A stretch of DNA of 64,000 bases from NCBI GenBank assembly GCA_030656215.1, contig JAUSOD010000010.1:1-64000 (forward strand), in the 5' to 3' direction. Position 1 is the first letter of the stretch, and each line of letters starts with the position of its first letter. The notes under the pieces were generated by a model. That model searched no databases and was not told the DNA's origin. It saw nothing but the letters and a program-made list of their open reading frames with translations. Source of the DNA: Azoarcus sp. GTDB lineage: Bacteria; Pseudomonadota; Gammaproteobacteria; Burkholderiales; Rhodocyclaceae. The translations under genes were made by a program, and so were the position numbers. This document shows positions 26,917 to 39,944 of this stretch, one piece after another.

Positions 26917-27413
26917 TACTTCCTCCGCCGCGCCATGAACCAGGCGGTGAGACCGGCCAGGCCGAAGATGTAGCCGATGCCACCGACGATATCCTGCAGC
27001 CGGATGCGCGCTTCCATGCGGGCGATGTCCTCACGCAGCAGGCGCAGCGCATCCACATCCACCGCGCCACCGCTGGTCAGCCGGGGCGCGTGGGCTTCGG
27101 CACGGTGTCCTTCTTCGCCCTCGACCACCACGCGGTAGGCCGGCAGCGACGGGACCGCGATACGGAAGCGGCCGTCGTCGCCACTGCTGCCGTCGGCCAG
27201 TCTGGTGGCGGTGGTCGGGTCGAGGATATCGACGAACAGGCCGGCGGCCGGCGTCAGGTCGGAGTACAGCGCCTGACCGACCACGTCCTCGCCCGCGGCA
27301 TGGGCGGTGACGCGCAGGCCATGGGCGAGCGCGTGGGCGCTGCCCGCGAGCAGGGTCAGCGCCACGCAAAGGTGGCACAGGAATGCGGTGGAGGCACGGG
27401 ACGGAGCGATCAT
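26916..27413 (-). CDS. nikL: NikL-type accessory membrane protein
   Basis: 165 residues: signal peptide (LCVALTLLAGSAHALAHG), a carboxypeptidase-regulatory-like beta domain (GQALYSDLTPAAGLFVDILD; DDGRFRIAVP), a coiled stretch, then one C-terminal membrane helix (IGYIFGLAGLTAWFMA) with a basic end. This is the NikL/CbiL layout of nickel ECF systems. The new N-terminus after signal cleavage (HG) may help deliver metal. Overlaps both neighbours. Confidence 0.84.
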   Translation of the reverse strand: MIAPSRASTAFLCHLCVALTLLAGSAHALAHGLRVTAHAAGEDVVGQALYSDLTPAAGLFVDILDPTTATRLADGSSGDDGRFRIAVPSLPAYRVVVEGEEGHRAEAHAPRLTSGGAVDVDALRLLREDIARMEARIRLQDIVGGIGYIFGLAGLTAWFMARRRK

Positions 27414-28132
27414 TTGGTCGCCGCCACCTCGAAGCCGAGGATGTACTCGATCGACCGCGTGGTGAAGCGCGCCTCGCCGTGGACCGCGCTGCGCTGTCCC
27501 GCCCAGATCCTGTTGAAGCCGGCCCGGGGCACGATGGTGGCGACGCCGTCGGCATCGCTCGTGACGCCGGGTGCCTCCTCATCGATCGCGAGCTTGATCC
27601 CGGCGGCCGGCTTGCCGTCGATCAGCACGCGCAGCTTCAGCGGCGCACCGGCACGCGGTGCGGCGACATCCACTGCAACCAGTTCGAAGGGCTGGCCCCA
27701 GGCGCGGGTCGCGGCCTCGCCCCAGCGGGCGATGGTCTTGTGGTACTTCATCGCGTGCACACCGCTGGTGGCGCCGGGCACCTCGTTCATCGGCCGGTTG
27801 ACGCTGCGTCCGCCGCCCGGCTTGCTCCAGATACCGTTGTCGAAGCTCATCAGCAGCACCGCGGCCTCGCCGCCGACCTGCAGGTGTACGCCGTCGGCCG
27901 CCTCGCGGCGCTCGACCGGCAGCGCACTGCCGTCGCCGCCGAGTGCGGTGACGGTGCCGACCTTGCTGGCGGGGTAGGACTCGGTCTTGCCTTCGTGGCC
28001 GCCGAACACGACGCGATACTGCCCGCCAGCGCCGCCACGCTCGAGCCAGGCGGTATGGGCGGCGGCGCTGCCGGCTGCGCCGATCAGGGCCGCGGCGATC
28101 ATACTGCGAGCGAAAAACGTGTGAAGGTTCAT
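27410..28132 (-). CDS. nikK: NikK-type periplasmic nickel protein (DUF4198)
   Basis: 240 residues with a signal peptide (MIAAALIGAAGSAAAHT) and a DUF4198 periplasmic beta fold. The mature protein probably begins with His (AHTAW), typical of NikK. It is the first gene of the nickel operon, and its stop overlaps the nikL start by four bases. A candidate NikR operator lies about 90 bp upstream. Role: periplasmic helper in nickel capture, by family. Confidence 0.85.
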   Translation of the reverse strand: MNLHTFFARSMIAAALIGAAGSAAAHTAWLERGGAGGQYRVVFGGHEGKTESYPASKVGTVTALGGDGSALPVERREAADGVHLQVGGEAAVLLMSFDNGIWSKPGGGRSVNRPMNEVPGATSGVHAMKYHKTIARWGEAATRAWGQPFELVAVDVAAPRAGAPLKLRVLIDGKPAAGIKLAIDEEAPGVTSDADGVATIVPRAGFNRIWAGQRSAVHGEARFTTRSIEYILGFEVAATK

Positions 28133-28218
28133 TTGCGCATTGTCTCTGATCAGAAGCTGAATTGGGCACCGAGGCGCATCGCTTCGTTGACTGTTAGCGA
28201 CTTGATTGTGGCGGAATT

Positions 28219-28245
28219 GTAGGAAGTATTCAGAGATCTTCATAC
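28219..28245 (-). promoter_or_regulatory. Possible NikR operator upstream of nikK
   Basis: On the minus strand this reads GTATGA-N15-TCCTAC. The enterobacterial NikR operator is GTATGA-N16-TCATAC, so one half is perfect and the other has one mismatch with a spacer one base shorter. Location 90 bp before the nikK start is suitable. Spacing in betaproteobacteria may differ, so this is tentative. Confidence 0.33.
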
Positions 28246-28404
28246 CAATATCGCTCAGCCTGCCGATCGCTGCCATCCGCTCCGGTCGCGGGGCATGACT
28301 TGCGTGCCGGCCGGAAGTGGACTTTCCGCTTTGAACGGGGAATCGAGCGCCTGGTTGGCGGTGAGGCGCCGGGACAGCGCTCCTGTGATCGACGATAATC
28401 GGGG

Positions 28405-30237
28405 ATGTCCGCACGCACCGCGCCCTCTCCCCCTCCCCTCGTTGCAGTGACAGGCGCCGATCCCGCTACCCGCCGCTTGTCCGCCCTGCGTGGACTGCTA
28501 CCCTTTCTGCGCCCCTACCGGGCGCGGCTGGCGCTGGCCTTCGTGCTGCTGTGCCTCGGTTCGGCCACCATCCTGGTGGTGCCGCTGGCGTTTCGCGACC
28601 TGATCGATTTCGGTTTCGGATTCGGCGAGCGTGCGCGGACGAATGAGGGTCTGCTCGGTGGCTTGAGCCTGGACGGGCACTTCATTGCCCTGTTTGCATT
28701 GGCGGCGTTCTGGGCCCTGGCCGTGGCGGCGCGTTACTACACCGTGTCGTGGGTGGGCGAGCGGGTGACCGCGGACTTGCGCAGCGCGGTGTACGCGCGC
28801 GTGGTCGGGCAGTCGCCGCAGTTTTTCGAGACCGTGCAGACCGGCGAGGTGCTGTCGCGCCTGACCGGCGACACCACGCTGATCCAGACCGTGGTGGGCA
28901 GTTCGATCTCGATGGGCTTGCGCAGCCTGTTCCAGTTCATCGGTGGCATGGTCATGCTGGCGGTCACCAGCTTTCAACTGTTTGCCCTGAACCTGGGCCT
29001 GATGGCCTTGCTCACGCTGCCCATCGTCGCGATCGGGCGCAAGGTGCGCAAGCTCTCGCGTGAATCGCAGGACCGCATTGCCGACGCCTCGGCGCTGGCC
29101 GGTGAAATCCTCAACGCCATGCCCACGGTGCAGGCCTACACCCAGGAGCGGCAGGAGGCGATGCGTTTTGCCGATCGCACCGAGACCAGCTTCGTCACCG
29201 CGCTGCGGCGCACCCGGGTGCGCGCGGCACTGACCGCGCTGATCATCACCGCGGTGATGGGCACGATCATCTTCGTCCTGTGGATAGGCGCGCACCAGGT
29301 GCATGCGGGTACGCTGACCGGTGGCCAGCTCGCCTCCTTCGTGCTGTATGCGGCGCTGGTGGCGGGCGGGGTCGGGACCATGGCGGAAGTGTGGGGCGAC
29401 GTGATGCGGGCGAGCGGCGCCACCGAGCGCCTGCTCGAACTGCTGCATGCCGAATCGGCGATCCGCGAGGCCGCCGCGCCGCAACCGCCAGTGCCCTCGG
29501 CGCAGGCTGCGGTGAGCTTCGACCACGTGAGCTTCTCCTACCCCGCACGGCCACAGACGCGGGCGCTGGACGACATCTGCCTGGACATCGCGGCGGGCGA
29601 GAGCGTGGCCCTGGTGGGGCCTTCGGGCGCGGGCAAGACCAGTCTGTTTCAGGTCCTGCTGCGCTATTACGAGGTGTCCGGCGGCTGCATCCGGATCAAC
29701 GGCCAGGACATCCGCGAACTGAGCCTGAACGACCTGCGCAAGGACATCGCCATCGTCTCGCAGGATCCAGTAATCTTCTCCGCCAATGCGCTGGAGAACA
29801 TCCGCTACGGTCGCATGGATGCGAGCGACGAGGAGGTGGTGCAGGCGGCGCGAGCGGCGGTGGCGGACGAGTTCATCGACCGACTGCCCGACGGCTACCA
29901 GACCTTTCTCGGCGAACGCGGCACCCGCTTGTCAGGTGGCCAGCGCCAGCGCATCGCGATTGCGCGGGCGATCCTCAAGGGCGCCCGCCTGCTGCTGCTC
30001 GACGAAGCCACCAGCGCGCTCGATGCCGAATCCGAAATCCTGGTGCAAAAGGGCTTGAGCGCGGCGATGCAGGGGCGCACCACGCTGATCATCGCCCACC
30101 GCCTGGCCACGGTGCAAAAGGCCGACCGCATCGTGGTGATGGATCATGGGCGCGTCGTCGAGACCGGCACCCCGGCTGACCTGCGTCAGCAGGGCGGACT
30201 TTACGCGCGGCTTGCGTCCTTGCAACTCGATCTTTGA
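28405..30237 (+). CDS. ABC exporter, fused permease-ATPase (MsbA-like)
   Basis: 610-residue half-transporter. Six membrane helices (about 30-330) are followed by an ATPase domain with Walker A GPSGAGKTS, signature LSGGQRQRIAIARAIL, Walker B LLLLDEATSALD and H-loop IIAHRL. It belongs to the ABCB/MsbA group that exports lipids or hydrophobic compounds as a homodimer. The substrate is not predictable from sequence. Transcribed divergently from the nickel operon. Confidence 0.92.
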   Translation: MSARTAPSPPPLVAVTGADPATRRLSALRGLLPFLRPYRARLALAFVLLCLGSATILVVPLAFRDLIDFGFGFGERARTNEGLLGGLSLDGHFIALFALAAFWALAVAARYYTVSWVGERVTADLRSAVYARVVGQSPQFFETVQTGEVLSRLTGDTTLIQTVVGSSISMGLRSLFQFIGGMVMLAVTSFQLFALNLGLMALLTLPIVAIGRKVRKLSRESQDRIADASALAGEILNAMPTVQAYTQERQEAMRFADRTETSFVTALRRTRVRAALTALIITAVMGTIIFVLWIGAHQVHAGTLTGGQLASFVLYAALVAGGVGTMAEVWGDVMRASGATERLLELLHAESAIREAAAPQPPVPSAQAAVSFDHVSFSYPARPQTRALDDICLDIAAGESVALVGPSGAGKTSLFQVLLRYYEVSGGCIRINGQDIRELSLNDLRKDIAIVSQDPVIFSANALENIRYGRMDASDEEVVQAARAAVADEFIDRLPDGYQTFLGERGTRLSGGQRQRIAIARAILKGARLLLLDEATSALDAESEILVQKGLSAAMQGRTTLIIAHRLATVQKADRIVVMDHGRVVETGTPADLRQQGGLYARLASLQLDL

Positions 30238-30301
30238 CTTCGGGCGGCGCCGGTGGGCGCTACCCTTAATGTATGACCCACATGACTAACTGGAACTGAC
30301 C

Positions 30302-30694
30302 ATGAAACCCGTCATCAGAACTTTCTTCAGAACGCTGCGCCTCGTCCTCGGACCGGTGATGATGGCGCGCGAACGGCTGACCCGGCCGCAGGCCGTGGTA
30401 CGCCCGCCCGCGGTGCAGGCGAAGGTGGACAAGCAGTGCCGCGATCTGGTGCTGTACGAGTACAAGACCTGCCCGTTCTGCATCAAGGTCAGGCAGGAGA
30501 TGCACCGCCTGGCGCTGCCGATCGAGCGCCGCGACGCACAACAGGAAGGCAGCAACCGCGAGGCGCTGGTGCGCGGCGGCGGGCGGGCCAAGGTACCGTG
30601 TCTGAAGATCACCGATCGATCGGGGAAGAGCCAGTGGATGTACGAATCCGACGAAATCCTGGCCTTTCTGCGCGGGCGCTTCGCCACCGTGTGA
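30302..30694 (+). CDS. Glutaredoxin with N-terminal anchor-like segment
   Basis: 130 residues. A glutaredoxin fold (about 45-128) has the dithiol active site YKTCPFCIKV and the glutathione-site loop KVPCLKI. The preceding 40 residues are basic and amphipathic (FFRTLRLVLGPVMMAR), perhaps a membrane-associating segment. It precedes a VF530-type gene by 12 bp. Confidence 0.9.
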   Translation: MKPVIRTFFRTLRLVLGPVMMARERLTRPQAVVRPPAVQAKVDKQCRDLVLYEYKTCPFCIKVRQEMHRLALPIERRDAQQEGSNREALVRGGGRAKVPCLKITDRSGKSQWMYESDEILAFLRGRFATV

Positions 30695-30706
30695 GGGTCG
30701 GTGCCC

Positions 30707-30958
30707 ATGAGCGGACAACAGCCCAACAACCCCCTCCACGGCATTACCCTGGAGGCCATCCTGAACGAACTGGTCAGCCAGTACGGCTGGGACGAGCTCG
30801 GACGGCAGATCGAGATTCGCTGCTTCACCCACGATCCGAGCATCGCCTCCAGCCTGAAGTTCCTGCGCCGCACGCCGTGGGCGCGGGAGCGGGTCGAAAC
30901 GCTGTACGTGTACAGCGTGCGGCGCGACGGCGGGGCTCGAACCGCTCCTCCGCCCTGA
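30707..30958 (+). CDS. VF530-family (DUF2132) DNA-binding protein
   Basis: 83 residues, matching the VF530 pattern: [25 protein letters not shown] and [28 protein letters not shown], ending LYVYS. Structures of this family suggest nucleic-acid binding. The ATG at 30707 is preferred to the GTG at 30701 because of spacing to GAGG. Follows the glutaredoxin gene; a strong terminator comes right after. Confidence 0.88.
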   Translation: MSGQQPNNPLHGITLEAILNELVSQYGWDELGRQIEIRCFTHDPSIASSLKFLRRTPWARERVETLYVYSVRRDGGARTAPPP

Positions 30959-30974
30959 GCCCCGCGGCGCAAAG

Positions 30975-31010
30975 AAACAGGGGCGACAGCGCAAGCTGTC
31001 GCCCCTGTTT
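30975..31010. terminator. Bidirectional terminator hairpin
   Basis: A perfect 16-bp stem (AAACAGGGGCGACAGC) closed by a GCAA tetraloop, with A-rich and T-rich flanks on both sides. It lies between the convergent VF530 and ompW genes. Confidence 0.87.
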
Positions 31011-31042
31011 CAACGTCCCGGGCGGACGAAGGGAGAACCCGG

Positions 31043-31717
31043 TCAGAACTTGTAGCCGACCCCCACCATGAACACCCACGGATCGATTTCAACGTCCACC
31101 TTGACCTTGTTGACGCCACCGAGACGGGCACTTGCGGTGGTGTTGATATCGATGTACCAGATGGCAGCGTTGAGCATCAGCTTGTCGGTGATCATGATGT
31201 CCGTACCCACCTGCAGCGCGAGGCCCCAGGAGTCGCTCAGGCTCAGGCTGGAGAAGCCGTTTGCCTTCTGAGCGCTGGTGAGCTTTTCATCGAAGAAGGT
31301 CGTGTAGTTGATGCCCGCACCGACATAGGGCTGCCATTTCGAGCTCGGCTCCAGAGGAAAGTACTGGACCGACAGGGTGGGCGGCAGATGCTTGACGTCG
31401 GCGAGCTTGCCGTCGATGCCGGCACCGACGCCCTTGACCCCGACACGGTGGGTGAAGGGCGTGGCGGCCAGCAGCTCGATGCCGACGTGGTCGGTCAACA
31501 TGTAGCTCAGGGTAAGGCCGAGCTGGGTGTTGTCATTCACCGTGGCCTCGCTTCCTGCCACCTTGGTGCCATTGACCTTGATTTCGGAGCTGTCGGTCTG
31601 CGAGTTGACCATCGCGGCGCCGGCACGTACCACCACGTCCCCTGCCTTGTGGGCGAACGCAAGCGGGCTGACGAGGGCGAGGGCGATTGCGGATGCAAGT
31701 ACGGTAGATGCTTTCAT
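31043..31717 (-). CDS. ompW: OmpW-family outer membrane protein
   Basis: 224 residues: signal peptide ending PLAFAHKAG, then an eight-strand barrel pattern with GDVVVRAGAAMV, QLGLTLSYMLTDHVGIELLAATPF, the family block LPPTLSVQYFPLE, and a terminal Phe (VGVGYKF) for BAM recognition. OmpW forms a small hydrophobic channel and is often induced under low oxygen. Two FNR-type boxes lie upstream, consistent with such control. Confidence 0.94.
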   Translation of the reverse strand: MKASTVLASAIALALVSPLAFAHKAGDVVVRAGAAMVNSQTDSSEIKVNGTKVAGSEATVNDNTQLGLTLSYMLTDHVGIELLAATPFTHRVGVKGVGAGIDGKLADVKHLPPTLSVQYFPLEPSSKWQPYVGAGINYTTFFDEKLTSAQKANGFSSLSLSDSWGLALQVGTDIMITDKLMLNAAIWYIDINTTASARLGGVNKVKVDVEIDPWVFMVGVGYKF

Positions 31718-31784
31718 TGCGGTTCCCTGGGCGTGTTATATGAAAAAGTGCGCGCCCATCGTATGTCATATCGAATGGCCAAAC

Positions 31785-31798
31785 TTGACCGAGATCAA
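31785..31798 (-). promoter_or_regulatory. FNR/ANR-type box, promoter-proximal to ompW
   Basis: TTGAC-N4-ATCAA, 9 of 10 positions of the FNR consensus TTGAT-N4-ATCAA. A possible -10 on the minus strand (TACGAT, plus strand 31758-31763) would put the site near -41, the classic activating position. Confidence 0.65.
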
Positions 31799-31817
31799 GG
31801 ACCTGCAACAGCAAGAC

Positions 31818-31831
31818 TTGATCAGGATCAA
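31818..31831 (-). promoter_or_regulatory. Perfect FNR/ANR box, distal, upstream of ompW
   Basis: TTGAT-CAGG-ATCAA is an exact FNR consensus palindrome. Its centre is 33 bp upstream of the proximal box, about three helical turns, so both dimers would lie on the same face of the DNA. Confidence 0.82.
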
Positions 31832-31904
31832 AGATGGATCAATATCACCGAAGTGGTAACCGTCCGGCCGTAGGTGTTCCAGCTGTCCCCGTCGGCCCGA
31901 CGCT

Positions 31905-33614
31905 TCAGGCCGCCTGCTCCTGCGCCAGCGGGACCTGTGCCGCAACCGTGGGCAGCCGGTTCACCCCACTGACGATGGCCCGGATCGAAGCGGTGACGAT
32001 GTTGCCGTCGATCCCGACGCCATACACGTCGCCGCTGCTGCCATCGGCCGGGGTGAGCTCGAGGAAGGCGCAGGCGCGGGCGTTGCCGCCGTCCTCGCTG
32101 GGTGCGATCGAGCGCTCCTCGAAGCTGCGCACCTGCACGTCGATCCCGACCGTGCGCAAGGCATGCACCGCGGCGTCGATCGGGCCGTTGCCCTCACCGA
32201 CGAGCAGGTGGCGGGTGCCGTCGAGTTCGACCACGAGGCGGATGCCCTGCGCGGCGCCGTGCTCGAACAGGTGGTGCTCGCAGTAGCGCACCGGTTCGAC
32301 GGTGTTGAGATAGGTGCGGCCGAACAGCGTCCAGATCGCGGCCGCACTCATCTCGCCGCCGGTGGCGTCGGTGACTTGCTGCACCTCGCGCGAGAACTCC
32401 ACCTGCAAGCGGCGCGGCATCACCACGCCGTACTCGGTCTCGAGCAGGTAGGCGATGCCGCCCTTGCCCGACTGACTGTTAACCCGGATCACCGAATCGT
32501 AGCTGCGGCCGACGTCGGCGGGGTCGATCGGGAGGTAGGGTACGTTCCACGGGGCGCCTGCCTCTTGAGCGGCGAATCCCTTCTTGATGGCGTCCTGGTG
32601 GGAACCGGAGAAGGCCGTGAACACGAGATCCCCCACATACGGGTGGCGTGGGTGGATAGGGAGCTGGTTGCAGTACTCGACGGTACGTGCGACCGCGTTG
32701 ATGTCGGAGAAGTCGAGCCCCGGATGCACGCCCTGGGTGTAGAGGTTGAGCGCGAGGGTGACGATGTCGACGTTGCCGGTGCGTTCGCCGTTGCCGAACA
32801 AACAGCCCTCGACCCGGTCCGCGCCGGCCATGATGCCGAGCTCTGCTGCGGCGACGCCGGTGCCGCGGTCGTTGTGCGGATGCAGGCTGAGGATGACGCT
32901 GTCGCGGCGGGCGACATGGCGGTGCATCCACTCGATCTGGTCGGCATAGATGTTGGGGGTGGCGACTTCCACCGTGGCCGGGAGATTGAGGATGACCTTG
33001 TTGGTTGGGGTCGCGCCCCATTCGGCGGTGACCGCGTCGCACACCTCGACCGCGAACTCGACTTCGGTGGCGGAGAAGGTTTCCGGACTGTACTGGAGCA
33101 CGAACTCTGTTTCCGGCTGTTCGGCGGCGAGCTGTTTGATCAGGCGCACCGCCGACACCGCGAGTGCGACCACCTCCGGCTTGCTCATGCCGAACACGAC
33201 TTCGCGAAAGGTCGGCGAGGTGGCGTTATAGACGTGGATGATGGCCCGGCGCGCACCGCGCACCGATTCCATGGTGCGGCGGATGAGGTCCGGACGCGCC
33301 TGGGTGAGCACCTCGATGGTGACGTCCTGCGGCACGTGGCCGCCCTCGACGAGCTGGCGCACGAAGTCGAAGTCGGTCTGCGACGCCGACGGGAAGCCGA
33401 CCTCGATCTCCTTGAAGCCGATCTCGCACACGGTGCGGAACATGCGCATCTTGCGCTCGACGTTCATCGGCTCGAACAGCGCCTGGTTGCCGTCGCGCAG
33501 GTCGGTGCTCATCCAGATCGGCGCTTTGTCGATGACCCGGTTCGGCCACTGACGGTCGGCGAGGCGGATCGGGGCGAAGGGTCGGTACTTGGCGGCGGGG
33601 TTGGGCGACATCAT
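31905..33614 (-). CDS. leuA: 2-isopropylmalate synthase
   Basis: 569-residue enzyme condensing 2-ketoisovalerate with acetyl-CoA in the first committed step of leucine synthesis. The TIM barrel has the catalytic [29 protein letters not shown] with the metal-binding His pair, and [12 protein letters not shown]. The C-terminal LeuA regulatory domain (about 440-569) is where leucine feedback acts. The length and WPNR-opening type match the long form found in many beta- and actinobacteria. Adjacent ATGs at 33614 and 33611. Divergent from an Lrp-type gene. Confidence 0.95.
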   Translation of the reverse strand: MMSPNPAAKYRPFAPIRLADRQWPNRVIDKAPIWMSTDLRDGNQALFEPMNVERKMRMFRTVCEIGFKEIEVGFPSASQTDFDFVRQLVEGGHVPQDVTIEVLTQARPDLIRRTMESVRGARRAIIHVYNATSPTFREVVFGMSKPEVVALAVSAVRLIKQLAAEQPETEFVLQYSPETFSATEVEFAVEVCDAVTAEWGATPTNKVILNLPATVEVATPNIYADQIEWMHRHVARRDSVILSLHPHNDRGTGVAAAELGIMAGADRVEGCLFGNGERTGNVDIVTLALNLYTQGVHPGLDFSDINAVARTVEYCNQLPIHPRHPYVGDLVFTAFSGSHQDAIKKGFAAQEAGAPWNVPYLPIDPADVGRSYDSVIRVNSQSGKGGIAYLLETEYGVVMPRRLQVEFSREVQQVTDATGGEMSAAAIWTLFGRTYLNTVEPVRYCEHHLFEHGAAQGIRLVVELDGTRHLLVGEGNGPIDAAVHALRTVGIDVQVRSFEERSIAPSEDGGNARACAFLELTPADGSSGDVYGVGIDGNIVTASIRAIVSGVNRLPTVAAQVPLAQEQAA

Positions 33615-33786
33615 GGTGTTGTCCTCGGTGCGGAGCGTGATCGGTGTATGGCTTGAATCTTACCGAGGGCGGTGGCGCAGACGATTGCAAGTTTGGGGTC
33701 CGATGGGGCTGATTCTGGCAGGAACGTGCATCACAGGTATGATTCGTGCAATATTTAGCCAGTCCATACTGCCGAGGCCACAGACC

Positions 33787-34266
33787 ATGCAGCTCGACCG
33801 CTACGATCGCGAGATTCTCGACGCCCTGCAACAGGACGGCCGCATCAGCAACCAGGAGCTGGCCGACCGCATCAGCCTGTCACCATCGTCGTGTTTGCGC
33901 CGGGTACGCACGCTGGAGGAGTCCGGCCTGATCACCGGCTACCGGGCGATGCTCAATGCAAAGAAGCTCGGCCTGTCGCTGATGGCGTTGATCCACATCT
34001 CGATGGACCGCCACACGCCCGAGCGCTTCAGTCATTTCGAGGCCGAGGTCGGAGCCATCCCCGAGGTGCTCGAATGCTTGCTGATTACCGGTCAGGATGC
34101 CGACTACCAGCTCAAGGTGGTGGTCGCCGACATGGACGCCTATCAGGAGTTGCTGCTCAACCGGGTCACCCGGATCGCAGGGGTGACCGGGGTGCGCTCG
34201 AGCTTCGTGCTGCGCCGGGTGATCGACAAGAGCGCGCTGCCCTTGGGTCTGGCGGCGAAGGCCTGA
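33787..34266 (+). CDS. Lrp/AsnC-family transcriptional regulator
   Basis: 159 residues: N-terminal helix-turn-helix (LDRYDREILDALQQDGRISNQELADRISLSPSSCLRRVRTLEE) and a C-terminal RAM/AsnC ligand domain (VLECLLITGQDADYQLKVVV). Such regulators respond to amino acids. Its divergent position with leuA across 172 bp suggests leucine-related control, which is inference. Confidence 0.92.
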   Translation: MQLDRYDREILDALQQDGRISNQELADRISLSPSSCLRRVRTLEESGLITGYRAMLNAKKLGLSLMALIHISMDRHTPERFSHFEAEVGAIPEVLECLLITGQDADYQLKVVVADMDAYQELLLNRVTRIAGVTGVRSSFVLRRVIDKSALPLGLAAKA

Positions 34267-34276
34267 GGCGGTGGGT

Positions 34277-34298
34277 CGATGTGCTGCAATGCACATCG
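34277..34298. terminator. Possible terminator hairpin after the Lrp-type gene
   Basis: An 8-bp perfect stem (CGATGTGC / GCACATCG) with a TGCAAT loop, followed by GGGTTTC, lies 10 bp after the regulator stop. The T-run is short, so the call is weak. Confidence 0.38.
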
Positions 34299-34404
34299 GG
34301 GTTTCGGTATGACAGAGTAAAATCGTGCTCAGAACCGACTTTTTTCGGCGTTCGGCCAGTTGCCTGGGGTCATCCTTGTGGTCGGTCGCGCAAGGACCCG
34401 CGTC

Positions 34405-36545
34405 ATGTTGAAGAATCCCGTCATGGTTGCCATCGGGCTGATCCTGTTGATCGCGATGGGACTTGCCGCGTCACTATTGCATCGCAGCGATCCGGTGACG
34501 CTTGCGCCGGAGCCGGCCGCAACCGGTGCCGAGCGTGTGTTGCGATTCGGTCACAACATTCCGGTCGATAGTGCCCTGCATCAGGCGGCCATCCGGTTTG
34601 CGGAAAGTGTCGCGCAGCGCAGCGCCGGTCGGGTCCGGGTGGAGGTTTTTCCCGCCCAGGAGCTCGGTACCGACGATCAGATGCTGGAGATGGCTCGCCG
34701 CGGTGAACTCGACATCCTGCTGATTCCCACGGCCAAGATCAGCGCGTCGGTGCCGGCAATGCAGTACGCCGATCTGCCGTTCTATTTCCCCTCGCGCAAT
34801 GATCTCTACGACATGCTCGATGGCGAGCCGGGCCGGATGCTGCTCGGCAAGCTGCGTGAAATCGATCTGGTTGGCGTCACCTTCTGGGAAAACGGATTCA
34901 AGCACTTCACCGCGAACCGCCCGCTGCATCGACCCGAGGACTTCGAGGGCCTGGACATGCGGACCATGAAGAGCCGGCTGCTGATGGAGCAGTTTCGTGC
35001 CCTTGGCGCCCATTCCATCCCGATCGACTTTCACGCCACGCGCCAGGCCTTGGCCGACAAGGTGGTGAGCGGGCAGGAGAATCCGCTCGTCGCCATCGTC
35101 AGCATGGGGCTTCATGAAGTGCAGTCTCACTTGACGTTGAGCAGCCACGGCTACCTCGGCTACGTGTTCATGATCAGCGCGAAGGTGTTCGACGAACTGC
35201 CGCCAGACGTACAGGATCTGCTGCTTGGCACGGCACGCGAGCTGACCCCGTGGGAGCGCGAGGAAACCCATCGGCGTGAGGAGGCCTTGCTCGAGACCAT
35301 ACGCCAGGCGGGGGTTAGCATCCATGAGCTGACCGACGCCGAGCGTGAGCAATTCGTGGCCCACACGGAACACATCCCCGCCCTTTTCGAAGACGCGATC
35401 GGTGCCGACGTGATGGCGCGTACCGAGGAGTTGCTCGATCACAAGTACGGCGCCGGCGAGCACCTCGTCATCGGCCTGGACGCCGATCTGTCGCAAGATT
35501 GTCGTAGGGCCGGGCTGGGATTCAAACGCGGCGCAGCGCTGGCGATCGAGGAGATCAACGCAGCGGGCGGTGTGCTGGGCAAGCCCCTGCAACTGATCGC
35601 CCGCGATCACAAGGGGATGCCCAGCGTCGGGGTGAGCAACATGAAGCACTTTGCCGCACGGCCCGATGTGGTGGCGGTGCTGGGCGGGGTGCAGGCCAAT
35701 GTCGTGGTGGCGCAGGCCGATGTCGTCCGCGAGCTCGGCCTGCCCTTTCTAGTCGCGTGGTCGGCGGCAGCCGAAGTGATGGCCGACGGGCCCAATCATG
35801 ATCCGGTGTTCCGGGTATCGGCAAATGATGTGCTGGCAGTGCCGTTCCTGATCGAATATGTCGTGGGTCAGGGGCAACGGCCGGCAATACTGTTCGAGAA
35901 CTCGGTCTGGGGACGCGGCAATCTGGAAGCAATGCGGGTGCAGCTTCAGCGCGCGGGACTGGACTTCGTGGCGATGGAAAGCTTCAGTCGGAGCGAAGTG
36001 AACTTTGGCCTGCAGCTGGCCCGCATCGAGCGATCGAGTGCCGACACGCTGGTGCTGGTTTCGAGTCCCATGGAAGGTGGCCTGATCGTTCGCGCACTTG
36101 CCGAGCGTAGCGCTGCCCCGCGTCTGGTGTCGCACTGGGGAAACAGCTGTGGCGATTTCTGGGGTGACAATCGCGAGGCGTTGGCGAAGCTGGATCTGAG
36201 CTTCTTCCAGACCTTCTCCTTCATCGACAATTCGCGTCCGGTCAGCCGTGCGCTGGCCGAGCGCTACCGGATTCGCCACGGGCTGGACAGTGTGCGCGCA
36301 ATTGCCGCGCCGCAGGCAGTGGCGCAGGCTTACGACCTGGTGCATCTGCTTGCGCTCGGAATTACCAGGGCGGGCAGTACCGAGCGCGGGGCGGTGCGCA
36401 AGGCGCTGGAGCACTTGCCGCCCTTCGACGGCGCAGTCAGGCGGTACGCCCCGGCCTTCACCCCCGAGAGACACGACGCGCTGGACCTGAATGACTATCG
36501 TATGGCGCGCTACGCAGAAGACGGCGCAATCGTCGGGGTGAAGCC

Positions 36546-36549
<4 letters not shown>
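34405..36549 (+). CDS. Dual periplasmic receptor: DctP-like fused to LivJ-like
   Basis: 714 residues. A membrane or signal segment (VAIGLILLIAMGLAASLL) leads into a TRAP-type DctP receptor domain (about 45-335): RFGHNIPVDSALHQAAIRFAE, AQELGTDDQMLEMARRGELD, and the conserved Arg region LDMRTMKSRL. After a short linker comes a type I Peripla_BP_6/LivJ-like domain (about 350-705): CRRAGLGFKRGAALAIEEINAAGG, GVQANVVVAQADVV. Two receptor folds of different structural classes in one chain are unusual. No transporter genes follow; instead the stop overlaps a hybrid kinase gene, so it is probably a ligand sensor for that kinase. AAGGA precedes the ATG at 34405. Confidence 0.86.

Positions 36550-39930
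<3,381 letters not shown>

Positions 39931-39944
<14 letters not shown>

Noticed and set aside
28231-28245. Short GTATTC-N8-TCATAC dyad as the NikR site
   Set aside because: The spacing of 8 bp is far from known NikR operators; the overlapping N15 arrangement fits better and was listed instead.
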